DNA from: CAYXRK01 sp964467615
GTDB taxonomy: Bacteria > Hydrogenedentota > Hydrogenedentia > Hydrogenedentales > GCA-2746185
Direction of reading: 5' to 3'
Length of the DNA stretch: 46,303 bases
Assembly: GCA_964467615.1 (NCBI GenBank)
Contig: CAYXRK010000012.1
Coordinates: 1 to 46,303 of the forward strand
Part shown: positions 22,805-32,700 of the stretch, piece after piece
How the letters are laid out: every line of letters begins with the position of its first letter
How positions within the stretch are numbered: the first letter of the stretch is position 1
Notes under the pieces: model-generated
What the model was told of the DNA's origin: nothing
The model's database searches: none
The model's input: only the letters and a program-made list of their open reading frames with translations
Made by a program: the position numbers and the translations under genes

Positions 22805-25678
22805 CTATTTCCAGGCCGCCGCTTCGTAACGCAATATCGCGCCGTCGCTCGCCATCACGGTAAGCGTGCGCGACGATTCGTCGTACGCGAGCGCTTCGAG
22901 CTCGCCGTCGTGGTCATCGAGCGTGAGAATCCGCCTGCCTGCTGCAAGGTCGAATACTCGCGCGGCGCCGTCGCGGCAGGTGGAAAACAGCCGCAGGCCG
23001 TCGGGTGAAAATAGCACGCCGGTCACGGCGTTCGGGTGGGTGAACGTGAGTATGGGCTGCTCGGTCTGGAGGTCCCACACGATGAGTTCGTGATCGGCGC
23101 CGCCGGAAGCGAGGTATCGACCGCCGGGGCTAAACGCAAGCGCCTCGATCCAGAGGAAGTGGCCGCGCAACACTTGTTGGCTCGAAGGCGGTCCCTCGTG
23201 CCAAAGCCGTATCGTTTCGTCCCAAGATCCGCTCGCAAGCGATCGCATCGACGGATGCACGGCGAGCGACCAAACCATGTCGCTATGGGCTTTCAATTCG
23301 TAGAGGTACGCATTCGTCTTTATATCAAAAACGGTGATGCCGCGGTCCATGCTGGCGACCGCCAGTTGTTGGCCTCCCCGTTCGAAGACGAGATCGCGTG
23401 GTGCTTGGCTCCGTTTGGCGTACCGATGTATTTCCGCTCCGGACGCGAGGTCCCACACCACGGCGAAATTGTCCTCGCCGCCAGTGGCGAACAGCCTATT
23501 GTCGGGACTAAAGGCGACAGTCGTCACGTTGCCCTCGTGGCCCGCGAAGTCGCGGAGAAGTTCCCCGGTCAGAGTGTCCCACGCATGCGCTGTCCCATCC
23601 CACGCGCCGGCCGCGAGCGAGCCATCTTGGCTAAGGGCGAGCGTGCGGAATTTCTCGTCTCTGGCATCGACGAGCACCAGTTCCGGCGCGTCCGTGCGTG
23701 TCTCCGCGCCGCTGCGTAACCAACGCTCTGTGCTCCACGATTTGATCGTGCCGTCAAGGCTGCCGCTCAGGAAGAATTCGCCACGCGGATCGAAAACGAT
23801 CTCGGTAACTTCGTCGCCGTGGCCGAGAAGTGTCGCTTTTCGCGCGCCCGTAGAGGCGTCCCACGCGCTAATAACGCCTTGGCGGCCACCCGTTAGGAAA
23901 GTTTCGTCGCTCCTATCAAACGCTGAAGTAAGCACGTCGTCGCCGAAGTCCGCGATCGAGAACAGTTCGGCCCCGTCGAGCGCGTTGTACATGTGAATGG
24001 ACCCCTCGAGGGTTGTGACCAAAAAGCGGTCGCCCCGATGGGAGAACTTCACGCCGGTCATGTGTTCGTTGGGAAATTCGAGCCGCAATAGCGGACGATC
24101 GCTTTCCAAGCCCCACACTCGAACGCTCCCGTAAAAATTGCCCGCGACGACCCGCGACCCGTCCGGGGCCCACGCAGCGGTCCAGATTGGTCCTCGGCGG
24201 ACGTGAAATTCTTGAACAGGCATGCCGGTCGATGCATCCCAAACTCGAACGGAATCGTCGTCGCCCGTGCTCAAAATGCGTGAACCATCGGGGCTGAAGC
24301 GCGCGGTGTAGACCTGTTCCGTATGCCCCACGAACTTCGACATGACTTCCGCGCTGGCGACATCCCACACGAACGCGATGCCGTCTTGTCCGGCTGACAC
24401 GAGCATCGAACCGTCGGGACTGAATGACGCTGAGTTCACGGAGTCGCTATGGCGATCAAATGACCGGACCAATTCACCGGTCCTCGCGTCGAGGAGTTTG
24501 ATGCGGCGATCGCGAGACGCCACGACAATAGTCTGGCCGTCGGGGCTGTACGCGACCGAGCTGATGCGATCGGGGCGTAAATCGAAGGTGCGCGCGTCTT
24601 GGCTTGCGAGTGCGCCGAGATAACCCCATTCCCAGCCCCGCCGCGCGGGATCGGAGGTGGCAAGGTAGGCGCGGGCGTCGTCGTAGTTGACCTCGTCCAT
24701 CGCGCGCGCCGCTTCGGTGAGCAAAGCCCAATACTCCAATTCCGCGACCGCGGCATTTGGGGGCAACGAGGCCGAGAGAGCCGCGTCAAGACCGAGCAAA
24801 TCTTGGTTTGCAACGATCGTACTTCCCCTCGGCGCGTGAGACTTCTTGTACGCGATGTATGCCGCCGTTGCCGCGGTAACGCTTACTGCCAAAACGCCTA
24901 CGGCCGCGGCCGCGCGCATCACCGCGCGATTGGAGAAGCGCAGGCGAAGCCTTCGCCGCGACGTGCCGGCGGCACCGAGGAGCGGGCGCAATGCCGCAAC
25001 GAGCTCGGCCGCGTTGGTGATCGGATCGTCAGGCGACGAGAATCGGGCGAGAACGCGGGCGAAAGTCTCTGCCGCCTTACCTGAAAACGCAATCGAACCG
25101 CTCGCTTGCATCAGCAACGCGCGGAGCGAAACCAAATCCGCGCGGCAATTGGAATCGTCTTCCACTCGCCGTTCGGGACCAGACACCGTGGCATTGCGCC
25201 AGCCGACGACCTGGACGCCGCCGAAATCGTTCACCAGGACGGCGTCGGGCCCGAGGTCCCCATGCCCTACGCCGCGGGCGTGCGCGTAGGCTATGACCTC
25301 CGCCGCGCCGATAAGCGCCCGAAGGATTTTTCCCCCGTTTCCCGAGGCCTGTGCGTCGGCCAACAACCCTTCTAGCGATACCCCGCGCGCGGGCGACCTC
25401 GCGAGAAAACGTCGTCCGTCCTCCAGGGTGCCCACGTCCAGGATCGCCGGAGTTCGCGGATCCTCCAGCCGGGCCAGAGCGCAAGTCTCGCGAAGAATCC
25501 AATCAGAGCCCGGCCCCTCGCCCGCCGCGCGCGCGACGTCGAGCTCAACGTCCCGGCCCAACACCGTATCGCGCGCAATATACGACTCGAGCGCGTCGGA
25601 CGTATCGACGCGCACCCGATTCGTGTACCTCTCGCCTGACGCGCCGGACCGAGCGTCAGCTTCGGGATCGGCCCCCAT
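22805..25678 (-). CDS. Pseudokinase/14-blade WD40 protein A
   Basis: This 957-residue protein has a degenerate Ser/Thr-kinase-like domain at residues about 20-245, a transmembrane helix near 255-280 (ending AAYIAYKKS), a linker with the RRGWEWGYLGAL motif seen in planctomycete-type kinase-WD40 proteins, and 14 WD40 blades to the end. The kinase core lacks a glycine loop and a beta-3 Lys. The catalytic loop reads HGDLGPDAVLV (Asp141 kept, metal-binding Asn replaced by Ala146) and DFG is replaced by VGW. It should not phosphorylate. ATG 25678 overlaps the upstream gene's TGA by one base, so synthesis is coupled. Blades 7 and 14 both end in Trp (TERW, AAAW), which marks two seven-bladed propellers. 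Confidence 0.88.
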   Translation of the reverse strand: MGADPEADARSGASGERYTNRVRVDTSDALESYIARDTVLGRDVELDVARAAGEGPGSDWILRETCALARLEDPRTPAILDVGTLEDGRRFLARSPARGVSLEGLLADAQASGNGGKILRALIGAAEVIAYAHARGVGHGDLGPDAVLVNDFGGVQVVGWRNATVSGPERRVEDDSNCRADLVSLRALLMQASGSIAFSGKAAETFARVLARFSSPDDPITNAAELVAALRPLLGAAGTSRRRLRLRFSNRAVMRAAAAVGVLAVSVTAATAAYIAYKKSHAPRGSTIVANQDLLGLDAALSASLPPNAAVAELEYWALLTEAARAMDEVNYDDARAYLATSDPARRGWEWGYLGALASQDARTFDLRPDRISSVAYSPDGQTIVVASRDRRIKLLDARTGELVRSFDRHSDSVNSASFSPDGSMLVSAGQDGIAFVWDVASAEVMSKFVGHTEQVYTARFSPDGSRILSTGDDDSVRVWDASTGMPVQEFHVRRGPIWTAAWAPDGSRVVAGNFYGSVRVWGLESDRPLLRLEFPNEHMTGVKFSHRGDRFLVTTLEGSIHMYNALDGAELFSIADFGDDVLTSAFDRSDETFLTGGRQGVISAWDASTGARKATLLGHGDEVTEIVFDPRGEFFLSGSLDGTIKSWSTERWLRSGAETRTDAPELVLVDARDEKFRTLALSQDGSLAAGAWDGTAHAWDTLTGELLRDFAGHEGNVTTVAFSPDNRLFATGGEDNFAVVWDLASGAEIHRYAKRSQAPRDLVFERGGQQLAVASMDRGITVFDIKTNAYLYELKAHSDMVWSLAVHPSMRSLASGSWDETIRLWHEGPPSSQQVLRGHFLWIEALAFSPGGRYLASGGADHELIVWDLQTEQPILTFTHPNAVTGVLFSPDGLRLFSTCRDGAARVFDLAAGRRILTLDDHDGELEALAYDESSRTLTVMASDGAILRYEAAAWK

Positions 25679-28641
25679 CAGCGTTGTTTCCGTTTCGCTG
25701 ATTCGATCGCGTCCCAAAGACCCTGGCCCGATTTCCCCCGGAACTCCTCCGCGTTCCAATGAAACGATGACCATTGCGTAATCGTCCCGTTATCTTCCGC
25801 CGCGACTAGTGAAGAATCCCCGGGATTGAAGGCTATCTGTGCGAAGCGCGCGCCGGGCTTGCGCAGCGTCAACAGTTGCCTTGCGGAAGCCATGTCCCAG
25901 ACGACAATCGCCCCGTCGAGCCCGGCGCTGAACAGCCGCGCGCCGTCCGGCGAGACGCACAAGTCAGTGACGTGCGCCCAGTGGCCCGTGAGCACTCTGT
26001 GAAACTCGGGGTCGAGAAGGTCGTCGATCACGATTTTATGGTCCCGCCCGCCCGAAAGTAGAAACCGGCCGCCTGGCGTGAACTCGAGCGCGTCAATGCC
26101 GAGCGCGTGATGCGCGATCATCGTGACGGGCTCGGGTTGGTCGAGGATCCACAGCCACGCTTCCTTGTCATTCGATCCAGTCGCCACAGCGCCATTGGTG
26201 GGTGAGAACGTCACGGAGAGCATCCGGGCCGAGTGACCCCGTAACACGTTGAGCCGTTTCCCGGTCTCGATGTTCCACACGAAGCCCTGCGCGTCGTGGC
26301 CCGCCGAGGCGAGATACCTGCCGTCCGGCGAGAAGGCGAGAGCGCTGGGCGCACCGTCGTGGCCCTCGAACGCGGCCAGCCGGTCGCCGGTCGCGGCATT
26401 CCAAACGTACACGAAGTGATCTTCTCCGCCGGAAGCAATGCGCGATCGCCGCGCGTCGAATGCCAACGCGGTTACGGCCCGTTCATGGGCATCGAATTCG
26501 GTGACGGGGGCCGTATCAACCGCGTTGTACACGCCAATTTTGCCTTCGCGCGTTCCGATAGCCGCCATGTGGCCCTCCGCGCTGAGCGCGACCGAGGACG
26601 GCCTGCCGGGGATCTCGGGCAGAATGGTCCAAATCAACGGATCGCCGGGTTGCGGTTCCGACGCATCGACACCCAACCAATCGGCGACATGCCAACGTAG
26701 TACCCTGCCGTCGTCTCCGGCGCTGTAGAGGGTCGCCCCGTCGGGCGAAAAGACGAGGGAGTTCGCCTCGCCGCCGTGCCCCTCGAGCCGCGCCAGCTCG
26801 ACCCCGTCCGCAACGCGCCACAGTTTGATCGCCGAGTCGCCACCGGCGGACGCTAGCAGAGCGCCAGTCGGATCGAACGCGACGTCCCACACCGCCCACT
26901 CGTGGCGGGCGACGTACTCGAGTGGCGTTCCCGATTCGATGTCGAAGACGCGAATCGTCCCGGACTGGGTCGAGGCGGCAAGCAGGGTCCCATCGGGCGA
27001 CCACGCGAGGTCTCGGACGCCGCCATCGATGGTGTAGGCGGGACGAGGCCCTTGCGCGTCCCCGAGTACCCGGAGGAAAATCGCGCCGCTGCTCGTCCCG
27101 TACGCCAACGTTCGTCCGGCGGAATCGAACGCCAACGCCGAAACAGCCGAGTGATGTGCCTCGAACACGTCGAGTTGTTTAGAGGTCTCAGCGTCCCAAA
27201 GGCGCGCGGTCCCGTCAACCGCGCCGGTCGCCACACGATTGCCGGTGGGATCGAAGGACGCGGCTAGAATAGACGAACGATGTTCGGTAAATTCGGCCAG
27301 GACCCGCCCGTTGGAAGTATTCCAGATCACAGCAGTTTCATCTGCGGACGCCGAGACCAGCCTCGTCCCATCTCGATTGAATGCCACGACGTGGGCCGGC
27401 CCCTCGTGCTGGTTCAACTCCGTCGTACTCACTAACGTGTCAGCGTTCCAAAGACGAATCGAACCGTTCGCGCACGCTGTCGCTAGGACGCGGCCGTCCG
27501 GGGATATGTCGATGCTGTTCAGCGCGGGGCCTCCGCTAGGTGTGGAGGCGCGGTACAAACACGCCCGTCGCGTCAAATAGGCCCACTCCCAATGTCGCAA
27601 ATCGGCGGGAGCGGATTCGAGTGCGCGACGCGCCGCATCGAACAAATGAGTGGCCATCTGCCGATCTGCGTCATTCACGAGCGATGCATACTCAGCTCGT
27701 TCGAGCCGTTCGCCTTGGGGTGATCGAGAACGCAGGTTCCTTGCGATGCCACGATCCGCCCCCGCGAGCGCCGCGATGGCCGGCGGAGCGTTGGGGGAGT
27801 CTCGCACCGCTAAGATCACCCCCACTCCGGCGGTCAGCATCAGGGTGCCGATAGCGGCCAACACTAGCGTCCTTTTCCGGCGCTTCGACGGCCCGCGCAT
27901 TCGTCGCATTGGACGCCTCGATCCGTGAAGGCTGTTTCGCCATTCGTCCAATGCCGCGGCTAATTTGTCCGCCCCGCGAATGGCGTCCGGTCCATCCGCA
28001 TCGAAAGCACGGTCGACGATATCCATCAGGTATGCGTCGGACTTGGAATCGACGACGGCCGCCCCGATTGTTGAAATCGAACCGCCGATCAGCCCGCGTA
28101 GTACCGTGGCAAGCGCCCTTACATCCCGCCGCGCGAAATCGTCCTCGCGAGCATCGCCTGCTGACTGATCGTGGAGCGGCGGACAAACGGCGTCCGCCCA
28201 ATCAGTTACGAAGGTCTCTCCGCGAGGACCGATCAAGATATTCTCGGCGGTCACGTGTCCGTGGTAGACGCTCCGTTCGTGGGCATGCGCGAGTGCTTTC
28301 GCGACAGTCGCGAGGTTCGGAACGTACGCCAGCCGGGCCCGCCGATTCGGTGTCGCCGCAATGATCGAGGCCAACGTCCTGCCGCGCGCGAGTAGCTTCG
28401 TGTAGAAGGGCGATCCGTCCTCGAGCCGTCCGGTCTCGAGTACGGTGGGTATAGCGGGATGCTCGAGCATGCCGAAGACGCGGGCCTCATGCGGCGGTGC
28501 CGGCCGCTCCGGCGCGTTGTCCGGCGCGTGATGGGCGACCAACTCAACGTCCCGGCCCAAGTCAACGTCGCGCGCAAGGTAGCTAATCGCATCCGCGCTC
28601 CGTCCGCACTCGATCAGGTTCGTGTAACGCCGTTGGCCCAT
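25678..28641 (-). CDS. Pseudokinase/14-blade WD40 protein B
   Basis: This 987-residue paralogue of the downstream gene has the same layout: kinase-like domain (about 5-235), transmembrane helix (about 262-282, LVLAAIGTLMLTAGVGVILAV), linker with LRHWEWAYLTRRA, then 14 WD40 blades forming two seven-bladed propellers that again end in Trp (VADW, SFHW). Here the catalytic loop is YHGHVTAENIL: the catalytic Asp is His129, but Asn134 and the Asp of the DFG-equivalent (DWA, Asp147) are kept; the beta-3 Lys is absent. Substrate phosphorylation is therefore unlikely. GGGGAT precedes ATG 28641. Orientation would place the kinase-like part in the cytoplasm and the propellers outside the inner membrane. 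Confidence 0.88.
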   Translation of the reverse strand: MGQRRYTNLIECGRSADAISYLARDVDLGRDVELVAHHAPDNAPERPAPPHEARVFGMLEHPAIPTVLETGRLEDGSPFYTKLLARGRTLASIIAATPNRRARLAYVPNLATVAKALAHAHERSVYHGHVTAENILIGPRGETFVTDWADAVCPPLHDQSAGDAREDDFARRDVRALATVLRGLIGGSISTIGAAVVDSKSDAYLMDIVDRAFDADGPDAIRGADKLAAALDEWRNSLHGSRRPMRRMRGPSKRRKRTLVLAAIGTLMLTAGVGVILAVRDSPNAPPAIAALAGADRGIARNLRSRSPQGERLERAEYASLVNDADRQMATHLFDAARRALESAPADLRHWEWAYLTRRACLYRASTPSGGPALNSIDISPDGRVLATACANGSIRLWNADTLVSTTELNQHEGPAHVVAFNRDGTRLVSASADETAVIWNTSNGRVLAEFTEHRSSILAASFDPTGNRVATGAVDGTARLWDAETSKQLDVFEAHHSAVSALAFDSAGRTLAYGTSSGAIFLRVLGDAQGPRPAYTIDGGVRDLAWSPDGTLLAASTQSGTIRVFDIESGTPLEYVARHEWAVWDVAFDPTGALLASAGGDSAIKLWRVADGVELARLEGHGGEANSLVFSPDGATLYSAGDDGRVLRWHVADWLGVDASEPQPGDPLIWTILPEIPGRPSSVALSAEGHMAAIGTREGKIGVYNAVDTAPVTEFDAHERAVTALAFDARRSRIASGGEDHFVYVWNAATGDRLAAFEGHDGAPSALAFSPDGRYLASAGHDAQGFVWNIETGKRLNVLRGHSARMLSVTFSPTNGAVATGSNDKEAWLWILDQPEPVTMIAHHALGIDALEFTPGGRFLLSGGRDHKIVIDDLLDPEFHRVLTGHWAHVTDLCVSPDGARLFSAGLDGAIVVWDMASARQLLTLRKPGARFAQIAFNPGDSSLVAAEDNGTITQWSSFHWNAEEFRGKSGQGLWDAIESAKRKQR

Positions 28642-28685
28642 GACATCCCCATTCGATACAGTATTGCAGATTGCGCCCGAAACGA

Positions 28686-28697
28686 GAAAACGTTTTC
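28686..28697. promoter_or_regulatory. Palindrome GAAAACGTTTTC, possible operator
   Basis: A perfect 12-bp palindrome with central CG stands in the 112-base spacer between the divergent WD40 and GHMP-kinase genes. Shape and core (AAACGTTT) are those of LacI/PurR-family operators. No such regulator is encoded in the window, so this is a hint only. Confidence 0.3.
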
Positions 28698-28753
28698 AGG
28701 CAGCTGCTCAACCAAAGACGATTTCAGGGCGCTGAAAGGGAAGTCCAAGCCAA

Positions 28754-29782
28754 ATGGCCGTTGAAGCCGTCGCCTATGCTCGGGCAGGTCTGGCCGGAAA
28801 CCCCTCGGACGGGTACTTCGGCAAGACGTTGAGCGTTACGATCCGTGACTTTTACGCGAAGGTCTCACTCTACGAAAGTCCGGAACTGGAAATCGTGCCG
28901 AGCCTGCGAGATCGATCGAGGTACGAATCCATCCGCGACCTCGTGCGTGACGTGCGCGAACAGGGCTACTACGGCGGCGTGCGCCTGATGAAGGCCACCG
29001 TGCGCCGCTTCGCAACATACTGCGAGGAGCACGATATCACGTTGCACGAGCGAAATTTTTCGATCCGCTATCGTTCGACGATTCCCGGCCGCGTGGGTCT
29101 GGCGGGCTCGAGCGCGCTGGTGACGGCGACGCTGCGCTGCCTCATGGAATTCTACGAAGTCGATATTCCGAAACCTCTGCAACCCAACATCATTTTGGCG
29201 GTCGAGAACGCGGAATTGGGTATCTCGGCGGGATTGCAAGACCGCGTCATTCAAGTCTACGAGGACTGCGTGTTCATGGACTTCGACCGAGAATTGATCG
29301 AGAAACAGGGCCATGGCCGTTACGAGGAAATTGATCCGTCGCTATTGCCGCCGATTTACATCGCATACCGCACAAAACTCGCCGAAGGATCTGAAGTGTT
29401 CCACAACAACATCCGAGAGCGATGGGACCGAGGCGAACCCGAGGTCGTCCAGGCGATGAAAGACTTCGCCTCGTACGCGCAAGAAGCGCGCGATCTCTTA
29501 GTCGCGGGCCGCGGGCCGGAAATCGGACCGCTCATGGACCGTAACTTCGACCGACGCCGTTCGATTTACGCGCTCAGCCCAGAGAGCATCGATCTCGTCG
29601 AATGGGCGAGATCCACCGGCGCCTACGCGAAGTTCGCGGGATCGGGCGGGGCCATCGTCGGCACATACGAGGATGAGCGAGTTTTCGCGAAATTACAAGA
29701 GACGTTCGAAGGTTCCGACACTGTAGTTTTTCGGCCCCGCATTTCCGCGGGGTCCCAAAGTAACAAACCTACGCCCGCCTGA
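28754..29782 (+). CDS. GHMP-family sugar kinase, glucuronokinase-like
   Basis: This 342-residue protein has the three GHMP motifs: an N-terminal substrate segment (YARAGLAGNPSDGYFGKTLS), the ATP-binding PGRVGLAGSSALVTATLR at residues 111-128 and a C-terminal glycine motif (YAKFAGSGGAIVG, about 293-305). The N-terminal ARxGLxGNPSDGYxGKT pattern recalls plant-type glucuronokinases, which make glucuronate 1-phosphate, rather than galactokinase or mevalonate kinase. An AAAGGGAAG ribosome-binding site precedes ATG 28754. No UDP-sugar pyrophosphorylase is nearby to complete a salvage pathway. The 3' end overlaps the hybrid-kinase gene by 14 bases tail to tail. Substrate is inferred from motif similarity only. 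Confidence 0.82.
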   Translation: MAVEAVAYARAGLAGNPSDGYFGKTLSVTIRDFYAKVSLYESPELEIVPSLRDRSRYESIRDLVRDVREQGYYGGVRLMKATVRRFATYCEEHDITLHERNFSIRYRSTIPGRVGLAGSSALVTATLRCLMEFYEVDIPKPLQPNIILAVENAELGISAGLQDRVIQVYEDCVFMDFDRELIEKQGHGRYEEIDPSLLPPIYIAYRTKLAEGSEVFHNNIRERWDRGEPEVVQAMKDFASYAQEARDLLVAGRGPEIGPLMDRNFDRRRSIYALSPESIDLVEWARSTGAYAKFAGSGGAIVGTYEDERVFAKLQETFEGSDTVVFRPRISAGSQSNKPTPA

Positions 29783-32700
29783 TCGCGCCGCGCCGCTCGA
29801 CTGCCGCGATCATCGTCCGCAGCAACGTCCCGGTCTCGTAGGGTTTGTGCACAAACCCGTCGACGCGCGCGCCTTTGAACTTATTCAAGACGTCCTGTTC
29901 CGTGTATCCGCTCGTGAGAACTATTGGAATATCCGGATCCAGTGCTCGAATCGCGTCGAAGGTCTCTTTGCCAGCCATTCGCGGCATCAAAAGATCAAGA
30001 AGTACCCCCGCAAACTCGGAAGGTGGAATGGATTCCAGAATCTCAAGCGCCGCCTGGCCGTCTTCAGCGATTTGGGTCTCGAAACCGCCCTTCTCTAGAA
30101 CTCTCGCCGCGAGACTGCGAACGACGGGCTCGTCCTCCACCACGAGAATCCTGCCCCGGCACTCCGCCGTTGTCATAGCGGCAGGTCCGAAAGCTGCGGC
30201 CTCCTCGACGGGGCGGCGAGAAGGCGGCAGAAACAGGCGAAACGTCGTACCCTCGCCAAGGTTCGACTCGATCTGAAGCGTCCCCTTGTGTCCCCGGACC
30301 ACGCCCAGTACCGCGGCGAGACCGAGCCCCCGGCCGGCGAACTTCGTCGTAAAGAAGGGATCGAAGATTTTCGATTGCACTTCCGGACCCATGCCCACGC
30401 CCGAGTCGCTAACTTCGAGGAAGACGTAGTCGCCGGCCGCCAACTCGTCGCGCAGATGAGACTGTGCAAGCGCCTCTTTATCCAGGTACGCAACGCCCGT
30501 GCGGATGTTAACGATGCCCTCACGATCTTCAAGCGCCTCGGAGGCATTGGTGATCAAATTCATGATGACCTGGCGAATTTGTGCCGGATCGGCCTCCACC
30601 TGGGGTAAGTCGGGCTTGAACTCGAATTGCAACATAGCTTTTTTGCTCACAGACGCCTTGAGTAGGCCGAGCATTTCCTTGACGACGGCCGACAGGTCGA
30701 GCGGCTGGATGACGAACCTGCCTTTGCCCGCGTAGGCGAGCATCTGGTTGGTCAACTCGGAAGCCCGCATCGCCGCGGATTCGATCTCTCGCACGCACTC
30801 GTAGTCGTCCGTATCAGGCGACATACCCTCCTTGATCAGGCCCGCGTTGCCCAATACGCCCACAAGCAGGTTGTTGAAATCGTGCGCGATCCCACCCGCC
30901 AGTACGCCCAGGCTCTCCAGCTTTTGAGCGTGCCGGACATGCTCCTCGAGGCGCCGTCGCTCCTTTTCCGCGAGCAAGCGTTCCAATTCCGCGGAGGCGC
31001 GGCCGGCGAATATCGAAAGCACCGATTCGACCAACTCCGGCGACTCGAGTGGAGTTTCACCGACTACGGCGAGAATTCCCAAGGGCGCGCCGTCGCTCGT
31101 GAACAATGGCGCGCCGCCGTAACTCTCTGCGTTCATGTCTACGAGAAACTGATCGTCGGGGAATAGCGACTGGATCCCCGAGGCCCAAACGCAAGGGCGT
31201 CGACCGGCCACGTTCGCGCACGGCGTGCCCTCGAGCGCATAGCCAAAATTGGTCTCAAGAGCGTCTGAATCCCAATACGCCAATGTATCGGCGAAAACCT
31301 CGGGCCCTTCACGAAGTTCCGCGACAAAAGCGTAACGCACGCCGAGCACCTTCGCTAGGTTCTCGACCAGGACCGGGAAAAACGCTTCGCCGGTCGCCCG
31401 CGACGTACCGTCCACAATCGCGTGAAGAACTTCCCCGGAGCGGTGCCGCGCACTCACGTCCCGCGTTGCCCCCCGGACGTAGAGCAGGCCGCCCTTTGGG
31501 TCGCGAATAGCGTTCGCTGTCGTCTCAAACCAAACGAGCTTTCCGTCTTTCCTCACAAGTTCGGCTTCGATTAGGCTCTGGTCCCGCGTGCCCGCGGCCA
31601 TTTCCTCCAAGTCACGCCGCACGCGCTCACGTGCGGCCTTGTCGCGGATTAACGTATCCACTCCAATGGATTTCCACTCGTCGGGCGTATATCCCGAAAG
31701 CCGCAACACCGATGGACTCACATACTGCAACCGTCCATCCGAACCACGCAGCCAAACGACGTCGCTCGCGTTTTGGGCCAGAAGCTCGTACAACTCCTTC
31801 GCCTCGCGCAATTCCGCTTCGATGCGCTTCCGATCGGTGATGTCACGCGAAGTGCCTTGGATAAACGCAAACGAACCATCGTCGTTCCGGATCACGCGCG
31901 CGTGGGTTTCACTCCAATAGGGGGTCCCGTCCCTTCGCTGCATTTCTATCTGGGTAATCGATTCCTCCCGATCATTCCTCAGGGCTTCCTCCAATTGGCG
32001 GCGAACTTCCTCGCGGTCGTCCTGTCGGGAAAAGCCCTCGCCCAGATAAAGCCCAATCCATTCCTCCGGCTTGTAGCCGTTCACGGCAAACGACGACGGT
32101 GAGACATACGTCAACCTGCCCGCCGCGTCCGCCGTCCAGATAACGTCCATCGAATTCTCGGCAAGCAGACGGTACTTCCGCTCGGCCTCTCGTAGTTCTT
32201 CCTCCATACGCTTGCGATCGGTGATGTCACGGGAACACCCTTGGATGTACGCGAGTGGGCCGTCCTCATTGTGGATCGCGTGCGAATCGACCTCGAACCA
32301 ACGGTGAATCCCGTCCTTTCGGATCATTTCGAATTGCAGGTACGACTCGTACCATCCCCCGCGCGTGGATTGGTCCGATCGGTCGCGGATTTCGACTGGA
32401 TTCTCGGCGCGCATCAGGTAGCTCCCGATCGGTAGCCCGATGAATTCTTCCGAAGAGTACCCGGTCAGCGCTAAACAGGACGGCGAAACGTAGGTGAATA
32501 TGCCGTCCGCGTCGCACGTCCAGATCATGTCTACCGAATTCTCGGCAAGCAGACGGTATTTCCGTTCGGCCTCTCGTAGTTCTTCCTCCATACGCTTGCG
32601 ATCGGTGATGTCGTGGGAACAGCCTTGGATAAACGCGATCGAACCGTCCTCGTTGCGCACGGCGTGCGAATTGACCTCAAGCCAACACCGGGTCCCGTCC

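Noticed and set aside
25106..25375. Plus-strand frames inside the WD40 and hybrid-kinase genes
   Set aside because: All are antisense to strong, domain-rich coding sequence and have the composition of complementary-strand translation of GC-rich DNA.
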